NCBI GenBank assembly: GCA_900772835.1
Contig: CAAGSA010000103.1
Span: 1 to 15,749 of the forward strand
Source: an uncultured Prevotella sp.
GTDB lineage: Bacteria; Bacteroidota; Bacteroidia; Bacteroidales; Bacteroidaceae
Reading direction: 5' to 3'
DNA: 15,749 bases
Shown here: piece after piece, positions 1-5,668 of the stretch
Layout: the number at the start of each line of letters is the position of its first letter
How positions within the stretch are numbered: the first letter of the stretch is position 1
Program-made: the position numbers and the translations under genes
Notes under the pieces: generated by a model
What the model was told of the DNA's origin: nothing
What the model saw: the letters and a program-made list of their open reading frames with translations, nothing else
The model's database searches: none

Positions 1-190
1 CAAGCTCTTGTGCCGCATCGGCAAAGAGGGCATCACGCCGTGCCTGCTCATATACTTCTGCGGCATGGTCTGCACGTTCGCGGATAAAGTCCGCATCGTT
101 GGCTTGTGGAAAACGGTTCTCTCTGAGGTGGTTCAAGAGGTACAGTCCGTAATAGGTCAGCTCTGTTTGTGCCTGTTTCTTTCTGTTCAT
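1..190 (-). CDS. DUF1896 family protein, 5' part only
   Basis: An open frame runs from an ATG at 190-188 off the left edge, giving 63 residues. It begins MNRKKQAQTELTYYGLYLL and continues through LRENRF, DFIRERADHAAEVYEQARRDA and AAQEL. From memory this matches the start of DUF1896 proteins, which are found in Bacteroidetes conjugative transposons and plasmids near helicase, methylase and topoisomerase genes. Their biochemical function is unknown and I do not propose one. No Shine-Dalgarno or clear promoter lies upstream. The rest of the protein, roughly 70-80 residues in the usual family length, lies outside the window. Recognition rests on the conserved N-terminus only. Confidence 0.75.
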   Translation of the reverse strand, partial: MNRKKQAQTELTYYGLYLLNHLRENRFPQANDADFIRERADHAAEVYEQARRDALFADAAQEL

Positions 191-247
191 CTGTCTGTTG
201 AATGGATTAAGTGGTGAATAATAAATCCCTACTATTTTTAAAAAGGT

Positions 248-269
248 AATCCTTTGGGGATTGTTTTTT
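248..269. terminator. weak hairpin downstream of comEC
   Basis: AATCC (248-252) pairs with GGATT (258-262) around a five-base loop. A run of six T (264-269) follows on the plus strand, and CCTTTTT follows on the minus strand. It lies about 45 bp past the comEC stop and could end that transcript. The stem is only five pairs plus G-U extensions on the plus strand, so this is a modest call. Confidence 0.3.
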
Positions 270-311
270 ATACCCATTCGCATAATCAAAAATCGAGCCT
301 CATACACTACA

Positions 312-1886
312 TCACATATCAGGATATATATAGTTGGATGTAGGCATACGTTTGCAGGAAACAATCTTGCGGAGAAGGAAAAACAGTGAGGCTATGACTA
401 CATAAACGAGAACAACCTGGAGAAATGACAGACGTATGCCCTCGATGCTGGCTCCTGGAAGATGCGCAATGAAGTCAAGAGCGGCGTTAAGCAGACGCAC
501 GGTATGGTTGAGGAACAGTGCCGTGAACGCCTGCAAACCCGAGAAAAGCGAACCGACCATAAGCAGCACACTGCCATACAGCAATACGACGGCTATGGGA
601 ACGGCTATAAAATTAGTGATGAAGAAAAGACTGGAGAAACGGCCGAAATAGTAAGCGGCAAGGGGTGCCGTGCCCATCTGTGCCGCTACGGACACTACAA
701 GTATGCCGACCGCCCAGCGTAACAACGAAGAGGATTCGAGAAGACGGGAGGGGAACAGGGCGTAGAGCGTGGGCGGAAACAGGATTATGGAGGCTACAGC
801 GGCAAACGACATTTGGAAGCCGACATCGAAAATGCTCATCGGACTGACCAGAAGCACCACCGTGGCAGCAATGGCAAGCGAATTGAGCGGAAGATGGCTG
901 CGACGGGACAGCATAACGACTGAGCACACGCTGATCATCAGTGCCGAACGCACAGCCGACAGGGGCATACCCACAAGCAGGACATAGCCCCAGATGGTGA
1001 GCAGCACCACGAAGCGAACGAACAGCTGCCAAAGCAAGAAACGGTTGGACCTCCACAACAGCAGGAGGAGCAGCGTATAGATTATGCCGAGATGCAGCCC
1101 CGACAGGGCAAGTACATGCGAGGCTCCCGACTGCGAATAGGTGTCGCGCAGCGAGGGGGTGAGCATCGACTTGTCGCCAAGCGTGAGTGCTGACATCACG
1201 GCAAGTTGGTCGCCGTCGATTCCGAGATCGGAATAGCGCTCCACTATGCGCTCACGCACTACAGCAAGACGGAGCATCAGCAACTGCAGGCGCGAAAGCC
1301 GGTGGCGATTAATGGTGCAGCCGCCAACATTGCTGCCATAGACGAAACTCTCGGCACGGAAGCCTTGGGTGGCAAGATAACGGGGGTAATCGAAGTTGGA
1401 AGACTTGTAGCTATGCGGCTGGCGGAACGCTGCAAAGCAGCTCAAGCCGCTACCCACGGATATTGGGAAGCGCGGTTCAGCCACAGTTATCCGCGCCTTG
1501 AAGGGCTTTACGCTCTCGCCACCGATGCTTGTCACGAGCGCATCGAAGCGCACTGTCTTGCCACGCTGCACGGGACGGGATGTTGCCACAGCCTCGTATT
1601 CCACCATACTGCCGGAGGTGTCGACGAAGCCGCGCTTCATAGTGCGCGACATGGTCATTGCCCCGAACACTATTACCGAGAAACAAAAGAACAGCGATGG
1701 CAATAGTTTGCCAAGCCGCCGACTGCGCATACAGCACACGCCACACGCCACGCTGCCGAGCGAGAGCGCTCCACAGCCAACAACGGGGAATGGAACCGGG
1801 AAATAGTATGCCGAAAGGATGCCAAAAGAAAACAGCACCACAAACCCCATCATCGGCGTGAATCGGATGTCTGCAGTGCTGTTCAT
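312..1886 (-). CDS. comEC: ComEC/Rec2-family DNA uptake channel, short form without metallo-beta-lactamase domain
   Basis: The protein has 524 residues and belongs to the ComEC/Rec2 family, the inner-membrane channel that carries single-stranded DNA into the cytoplasm during natural transformation. Two or three hydrophobic segments (about 10-80) precede a soluble region (about 95-195) that fits the N-terminal DUF4131/OB-type domain. A long polytopic Competence domain follows (about 225-505). It contains the family signature SHVLALSGLHLGI at 256-268 and MPLSAVRSALM at 307-317. The chain ends about 20 residues after the last membrane helix, so the C-terminal metallo-beta-lactamase domain of the longer Bacillus-type proteins is missing. 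No remnant of that domain was recognised in the 120 bp downstream. The gene starts 53 bp after the cstA stop and is probably its operon partner. Whether this organism is transformable cannot be told from the window. Confidence 0.9.
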   Translation of the reverse strand: MNSTADIRFTPMMGFVVLFSFGILSAYYFPVPFPVVGCGALSLGSVACGVCCMRSRRLGKLLPSLFFCFSVIVFGAMTMSRTMKRGFVDTSGSMVEYEAVATSRPVQRGKTVRFDALVTSIGGESVKPFKARITVAEPRFPISVGSGLSCFAAFRQPHSYKSSNFDYPRYLATQGFRAESFVYGSNVGGCTINRHRLSRLQLLMLRLAVVRERIVERYSDLGIDGDQLAVMSALTLGDKSMLTPSLRDTYSQSGASHVLALSGLHLGIIYTLLLLLLWRSNRFLLWQLFVRFVVLLTIWGYVLLVGMPLSAVRSALMISVCSVVMLSRRSHLPLNSLAIAATVVLLVSPMSIFDVGFQMSFAAVASIILFPPTLYALFPSRLLESSSLLRWAVGILVVSVAAQMGTAPLAAYYFGRFSSLFFITNFIAVPIAVVLLYGSVLLMVGSLFSGLQAFTALFLNHTVRLLNAALDFIAHLPGASIEGIRLSFLQVVLVYVVIASLFFLLRKIVSCKRMPTSNYIYPDM

Positions 1887-1939
1887 AGTTATATCATCTG
1901 TTTATTGGGCGCGGCAACCGGTGTTGATGCCTTCACTCC

Positions 1940-3406
1940 TTATTCCTCTTCCACACGTGCGTATTTCTTCTTCCACACGGCAAACCACAGGATTGCAACG
2001 AGCAGCACCACGCTGCCCAACGCATAAGCCACGTTCTCTGACAGACCGAACGCCTGCTTGGAAATGAGGAGATAGGTGGAGCAGACGGTTGTCATGAACA
2101 ATGCCGGGACGAGGGTTATCACGTATGGTTTCTTCTTCCTTACGAGATAAACGGTTATTGCCCACAGCGTGAATACGGAGAGCGTCTGGTTAGACCATCC
2201 GAAATACTGCCAGATGACGTTGAAGCCGTCTGCATTGTTCACCTGCCATATCAGCAGGGCTATTGACCCCACGAAGAGCGGTGCACACACGATGATACGT
2301 TTCATCTTCGGCCTTTGGTCAATCTTCAGAGCCGAGGCAATGATGAGACGTGCGGAACGGAATGCCGTATCGCCGCTGGTTATCGGGGCGGCAACAACAC
2401 CCAGTATGGCGAGAACACCACCGAGCATCCCGAGCCAGTCCTTGCAGACGAGCGTCACCACCATCGGGGCTGAGGTGTGGAAACCTGTGGCCTGCGCACC
2501 AACTATCTGCTCATAGCCGGGAGCCGGACTGTCGTAGAAGAACCACATTGCTACCGTTGCCCATACCAGAGCCACGAGTCCTTCGGTTATCATCGCACCG
2601 TAGAATATCGGGCGACCCATCTTCTCCGACTTCAGGCAGCGCGCCATAAGGGGGCTCTGGGTGGCATGGAAGCCACTGATTGCTCCGCAGGCAATGGTGA
2701 TGAAGAGGCAGGGGAAGATATTGTCGGCGAACGAAGGGTCGTTCTCCTTTGCCATATTGCCGAGACCGCTCCACAGTTCGGGCAGCTGGGGCATCTTCAC
2801 GAACAGCATGACGATGAGTGCAACTGCCATGAACAGCAGCGAGAACGAGAACACGGGGTATATCTTTCCGATAATCTTGTCGATAGGCAGCATCGTGGCT
2901 ATGATGTAATAAACGAAGATTATCATTATCCACATCAGCGACGAACCGCCGATATGGCTGAGAATCTCGGCAGGACTGTAGACGAACACCGTGCCCACCA
3001 TAAGCAGGAGCAGGACGCAGAACACGAGCATGATGTTGCAAGGCACCTTGCCCAAATAGCGCCCCACGATGCCCGGCATGTTGCAGCCGCCGTTGCGCAT
3101 GGAGAGCATACCGGAAAGATAGTCGTGAACGGCTCCCGCAAAGATGCAGCCAAACACAATCCAGAGGTATGCCGACGGACCGAACTTGGCTCCCATAATG
3201 GCTCCGAAGATGGGACCGGTGCCGGCAATGTTGAGAAACTGAATCATGAAAATCTTCCAGTTGGGCATCGGCACATAGTCAACGCCATCGTTTAATGCCA
3301 CGGCAGGTGTGGGACGGTCGTCGGGCTGGAAAACCTTTGCCACGAACTTGCCGTAGACCATATAGCCAAGTATCAGGGCTATAAAGCTGATTACGAATGT
3401 TATCAT
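1940..3406 (-). CDS. cstA: Carbon starvation protein A (CstA) family transporter
   Basis: This 488-residue protein is almost entirely hydrophobic, with more than ten predicted membrane helices. It carries the CstA landmarks GPIFGAIMGAKFGPSAYLW (64-82), a following HDY (94-96), and the signature SGFHATQSPLMARCL (244-258). Characterised family members import peptides or pyruvate, and E. coli CstA is induced on carbon starvation. The substrate here is unknown. At 488 residues it is the short form; E. coli CstA is about 700. The ATG at 3406 begins a typical first helix (MITFVISFIALILGYMVYGK). It lies upstream of comEC in the same direction with a 53-bp gap and no evident intervening promoter. Two copies of an 11-bp repeat and an imperfect dyad lie upstream, see the separate entries. 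Confidence 0.93.
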   Translation of the reverse strand: MITFVISFIALILGYMVYGKFVAKVFQPDDRPTPAVALNDGVDYVPMPNWKIFMIQFLNIAGTGPIFGAIMGAKFGPSAYLWIVFGCIFAGAVHDYLSGMLSMRNGGCNMPGIVGRYLGKVPCNIMLVFCVLLLLMVGTVFVYSPAEILSHIGGSSLMWIMIIFVYYIIATMLPIDKIIGKIYPVFSFSLLFMAVALIVMLFVKMPQLPELWSGLGNMAKENDPSFADNIFPCLFITIACGAISGFHATQSPLMARCLKSEKMGRPIFYGAMITEGLVALVWATVAMWFFYDSPAPGYEQIVGAQATGFHTSAPMVVTLVCKDWLGMLGGVLAILGVVAAPITSGDTAFRSARLIIASALKIDQRPKMKRIIVCAPLFVGSIALLIWQVNNADGFNVIWQYFGWSNQTLSVFTLWAITVYLVRKKKPYVITLVPALFMTTVCSTYLLISKQAFGLSENVAYALGSVVLLVAILWFAVWKKKYARVEEE

Positions 3407-3412
3407 TGCTTT

Positions 3413-3458
3413 TAAAGATTATGTTTTTTCTTTCTTATTCCGACATATAAAGATTATG
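3413..3458. repeat. two 11-bp direct repeats upstream of cstA
   Basis: TAAAGATTATG occurs at 3413-3423 and again at 3448-3458, 35 bp start to start, directly upstream of the cstA start codon (3406). On the minus strand each reads CATAATCTTTA, which contains a TAATCTTT core loosely like the Bacteroidetes -7 element. It could be a duplicated promoter element or a regulator site. Confidence 0.4.
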
Positions 3459-3474
3459 CCTTTCCTCCTTTTAT

Positions 3475-3511
3475 CCTGGCATGCATGCGTCGTGCCTGCA
3501 TATATGCCTGG
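3475..3511. other. imperfect inverted repeat between nitroreductase and cstA
   Basis: GGCATGCATGC (3478-3488) and GCATATATGCC (3498-3508) pair over 10 of 11 positions, counting one G-U, around nine bases. Flanking CC/GG pairs extend the stem past a T-T mismatch. No T-run follows on the minus strand, so it is a poor terminator. A protein-binding dyad or leader structure for cstA is possible. Confidence 0.35.
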
Positions 3512-3565
3512 GGTACAGCTGTTGCGCCTCCGATGCGGACTGCTGTGCTTTACAAACGGCATTGA

Positions 3566-4303
3566 TCAGAGGAACCCTTGATTCTTCAGGGCATCGAGCA
3601 GTGTTGCCGACATCGCCTCGTTGGCTTCCTTTGTATAGCGGATGTCGGTGAATATCTGTGCCAAGGTTTCCTTGTTGTTTATCTTCAGGAACTCCTGATT
3701 TTCGGGCAGCGACTCCTTCTCGGCATAATAGCGGTCGATGAGTTCCGGGGTGTAGTTGACATAGGTTTCATGATGCAGCAGGCTCTCAAGCGGCAAACGG
3801 TCGGTGAGCGGCGGATTCTCGTCTGGCCAGCCCAGCGTTATCGTAGCCACGGGCATCACGAGACGCGGCAGTCGGAGCACATCGATGATTAGCTGCGGAT
3901 TGTATACCGTCGTGCCGAGGAAGCAATAGCCAAGCCCTTCTTCGTCGGCAAGATTGCAGAACGTCTGGGTATAGAGCAACGCATCGGTGGCGGCATTGAT
4001 GAACGAAAGGATATTGTCGTAGCCCGGATGCGCCTTGCGCTCTTCCGCCCAACGGGTGGTGCGGTTGAAGTCGGCACAGACGGTGAGCACTACAGGGGCA
4101 CCTGTAACCATAGGCTGGTTGAAGTGTGCCGGGGCGAGCTTCTGCTTCATCTCGTCGGAGCGTGTCACTACAACGCTGTACAGCTGCAGGTTTCCCATTG
4201 TCTGTGTACGCATTGACTCGCCAAGCAGACGGTTGAGCAGTTCGTCGTCCACCGGACGGTCTGAATATTTCCTAATTGATTTTCTTTTATTTATTGATTC
4301 CAT
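3566..4303 (-). CDS. FMN-dependent nitroreductase family protein (NfsA-like)
   Basis: This 245-residue soluble protein belongs to the nitroreductase superfamily, FMN enzymes that reduce nitroaromatics, quinones or flavins with NAD(P)H. The N-terminus has the FMN-phosphate motif KRKSIRKYSDRPV (residues 6-18), followed by NLQLYSVVV. The centre has GLGYCFLGT (about 127-135), and ATITLGWPDENPPLTDRLP sits in the second half, as in NfsA/FRP-like members. The roughly 45-residue C-terminal extension after this (YVNYTPELIDRYYAEKE) also fits NfsA-like proteins. The physiological substrate cannot be inferred. It is transcribed alone on the minus strand, 159 bp before cstA. A -7-like element lies about 29 bp upstream of its ATG, and a strong hairpin lies 95 bp upstream. 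Confidence 0.88.
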   Translation of the reverse strand: MESINKRKSIRKYSDRPVDDELLNRLLGESMRTQTMGNLQLYSVVVTRSDEMKQKLAPAHFNQPMVTGAPVVLTVCADFNRTTRWAEERKAHPGYDNILSFINAATDALLYTQTFCNLADEEGLGYCFLGTTVYNPQLIIDVLRLPRLVMPVATITLGWPDENPPLTDRLPLESLLHHETYVNYTPELIDRYYAEKESLPENQEFLKINNKETLAQIFTDIRYTKEANEAMSATLLDALKNQGFL

Positions 4304-4331
4304 AGTCGCTTGATTTTTACATAGATTGCTG

Positions 4332-4339
4332 CAAAATTA
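4332..4339 (-). promoter_or_regulatory. candidate -7 element for the nitroreductase gene
   Basis: The minus strand reads TAATTTTG, an exact TAnnTTTG match, 29 bp before the ATG at 4303. The nearest TTTG upstream (4364-4367) is 24 bp away, longer than the usual 19-21, so only the -7 element is well supported. Confidence 0.4.
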
Positions 4340-4393
4340 ATAATTATTTCGCAATACAGTCAGCAAATCACGAGAAAATATCAGTGCTTGCCA

Positions 4394-4498
4394 ACCAAAA
4401 AGGGCCTCGACACCTCGTCGAAGCCCTTTTCATCATTTTTTGAATGTCTTAGCTGTTAGTATTAATGTAGCATGTAATTCTGAAAATCAGTATTTTGA
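4394..4498 (-). ncRNA. candidate small RNA or attenuated leader
   Basis: The promoter at 4504-4535 predicts transcription starting near 4498 on the minus strand, and the hairpin at 4398-4430 with trailing T-run would end it near 4394, giving about 105 nt. No credible reading frame lies inside; the longest runs through the terminator itself. It could be an independent small RNA or the attenuated leader of the nitroreductase gene 95 bp further on. No known RNA family was recognised. Confidence 0.4.
4398..4441 (-). terminator. strong intrinsic terminator hairpin
   Basis: Arms at 4398-4411 and 4417-4430 pair over 13 of 14 positions around a five-base loop. The minus strand continues CTTTTTGG, and the plus strand has six T at 4436-4441, so it can work in both directions. 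No gene ends just upstream on either strand; the only evident client is the minus-strand unit starting near 4498. Confidence 0.75.
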
Positions 4499-4503
4499 TG
4501 TTG

Positions 4504-4535
4504 CAAAGGTATTGCTAATTAGCACTCTAAGCAAA
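4504..4535 (-). promoter_or_regulatory. orphan Bacteroidetes-type promoter with palindromic spacer
   Basis: The minus strand reads TTTG (4535-4532), exactly 20 bp, then TACCTTTG (4511-4504), a full match to the Bacteroidetes consensus. The spacer contains the perfect 12-bp palindrome TGCTAATTAGCA at 4513-4524, a plausible operator. No protein gene directly follows. Confidence 0.6.
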
Positions 4536-4566
4536 TATTTCTTGCCTTTTAGGGGTGAAAAACTAC

Positions 4567-4578
4567 GTAAACGTTTAC
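4567..4578. promoter_or_regulatory. perfect palindrome GTAAACGTTTAC
   Basis: A 12-bp perfect palindrome with a central CG, the layout typical of LacI/GalR-family operators. It sits 32 bp upstream of the -33 element of the orphan minus promoter. No LacI-type gene is in the window. Confidence 0.35.
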
Positions 4579-4653
4579 AATTTACACTCATTTATTCTCA
4601 TTTAATCGCGCCGACATCCGACAAATGCTTTATCACGGATTTTGCACGATTAA

Positions 4654-4667
4654 TTGACATAAATCAA
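4654..4667. promoter_or_regulatory. FNR/CRP-like dyad
   Basis: TTGAC-ATAA-ATCAA differs in one base from the FNR layout TTGAT-N4-ATCAA. It lies about 100 bp upstream of the hemolysin III -33 element. Which regulator would bind in this organism is unknown. Confidence 0.3.
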
Positions 4668-4759
4668 ACGTTTTCCCATATTTTATCTACTGATTTCGCG
4701 CTTGCACCTATATAACCAGGCATTATTATATATATTATAAGTATGAAATGAGCGCACTA

Positions 4760-4790
4760 TTGCTCATAAAGCAAAAAAAGCTTACCTTTG
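4760..4790 (+). promoter_or_regulatory. promoter of the hemolysin III gene
   Basis: TTG (4760-4762), 20 bp, then TACCTTTG (4783-4790) match the Bacteroidetes consensus. Transcription would begin near 4796, about 26 nt before the ATG at 4822. The inverted repeat ATGAGC-N8-GCTCAT (4748-4767) overlaps the -33 element and could be an operator. Confidence 0.65.
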
Positions 4791-4821
4791 CCGGCACAAT
4801 AGCAATAATTTGTTCAAGGAT

Positions 4822-5472
4822 ATGAAGATTTATTTTTCGCACAAGGAAGAACTGTGGAACTCATGGTCGCACTTCGCGGGAGTGGTAATGGGCATCGGCG
4901 TGGGCATTGCCTTTCTGATTTTCTGCATTGGCCATAAGAACGCATGGGCCACCGCCGGCGTGTCGCTCTATCTCTTCGGCATGCTGTGCTCCTACATCGC
5001 CTCGACTGTATACCATGCTCTCAGCGCACGCAGCGTATGGAAAGGACGGCTACGCAAGTGGGACCACGCCGCCATATACTGGCACATCGCCGGCAGCTAT
5101 TCGCCGCTGACGCTCATTGCCCTCCGGCAAGACGGCGGATGGGGCTGGGGACTGTTCGGATTCATCTGGGCATGTGCCATCGTGGGCACGGTGATGAGTT
5201 TCCGGCGGCTGAAAGACCACAGTAATCTAGAAACACTCTGTTTTGTGGCAATGGGACTGAGCATCCTTGTTGCCTTCAAACCGCTGCTCAACAATGTCAG
5301 TGCGGCTGCCGTTGGATGGATTATTGCGGAGGGCGTGGCGTATATCACGGGGGCCGTGTTCTACAGTATCAACAAGCGCAAATACATGCACAGCGTGTTC
5401 CATTTCTTTGTCCTTGCAGGCAGCGTCTGCCACATCATCGCGGTGTGGGACGTGCTGATGGAATATCTATAG
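4822..5472 (+). CDS. hlyIII: Hemolysin III / PAQR-family membrane protein
   Basis: This 216-residue protein has seven predicted helices and belongs to the bacterial hemolysin III (YqfA/TrhA) branch of the PAQR family, related to adiponectin receptors. It carries the conserved metal-site pattern: STVYHALS with His65 at helix 2, WDHAAIY with Asp81, and HSVFH (190-194) plus His204 in the last helix. In this family those residues bind zinc, and bacterial members are linked to membrane lipid homeostasis; hemolysis by an individual member should not be assumed. I chose ATG at 4822 over the in-frame TTG at 4810. It gives the typical short MKIYFSHKEELWNSWSHF start, and the TTG would sit only about 14 nt from the predicted transcript start. 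It is monocistronic and converges on cysS. Confidence 0.9.
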   Translation: MKIYFSHKEELWNSWSHFAGVVMGIGVGIAFLIFCIGHKNAWATAGVSLYLFGMLCSYIASTVYHALSARSVWKGRLRKWDHAAIYWHIAGSYSPLTLIALRQDGGWGWGLFGFIWACAIVGTVMSFRRLKDHSNLETLCFVAMGLSILVAFKPLLNNVSAAAVGWIIAEGVAYITGAVFYSINKRKYMHSVFHFFVLAGSVCHIIAVWDVLMEYL

Positions 5473-5523
5473 AAATATCTTTAGAGGAGGGGGATAGAAG
5501 GAAAGTTCAATTTACACTACTAA

Positions 5524-5572
5524 GAATGCGGATTGCCTTATCTTTTGGTTTAAAGAAAGGCAATCCGCATTC
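5524..5572. terminator. long perfect hairpin between convergent hlyIII and cysS
   Basis: A 16-nt arm at 5524-5539 pairs perfectly with 5557-5572, and an inner CTTT/AAAG helix continues the stem. The plus strand continues into a T-rich tail (CTTTTATATTCTT). It lies 52 bp after hlyIII and 97 bp after the cysS stop, so it can serve both. The T-run is poor, but the stem is exceptional. Confidence 0.6.
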
Positions 5573-5668
5573 CTGCTTTTATATTCTTGATCTATTGCTT
5601 CGGCTGACAGAACAATTATATTCCGCCATTCCGAATGGGCAACAAAACGATTTCCCCACGTGCGACAC

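Larger units (their letters stand above)
4304..4821. other. 518-bp non-coding regulatory block between divergent genes
   Basis: This AT-rich interval separates the minus-strand nitroreductase from the plus-strand hemolysin III gene. It holds a nitroreductase -7 element, a strong hairpin (4398-4430), an orphan minus-strand promoter (4504-4535), a 12-bp palindrome (4567-4578), an FNR-like dyad (4654-4667), an inverted repeat (4748-4767) and the hemolysin III promoter (4760-4790). A 91-codon frame at 4440-4715 resembles no family I know and has low-complexity AT-rich codons, so I treat it as spurious. Confidence 0.7.

Noticed and set aside
2477..3295. Plus-strand 272-codon frame opposite cstA
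   Set aside because: Antisense shadow rich in His, Glu and Arg, with no domain; cstA is unambiguous on the other strand.
4338..4406. Minus-strand 22-codon frame starting MMKRAS through the hairpin, a possible leader peptide
   Set aside because: It runs through the terminator, has no run of one amino acid that would suggest attenuation, and no ribosome binding site.
4440..4715. Plus-strand 91-codon frame in the intergenic block
   Set aside because: AT-rich, no recognisable motif, overlaps the promoter and palindromes on the opposite strand, and would begin inside the T-run of the hairpin.
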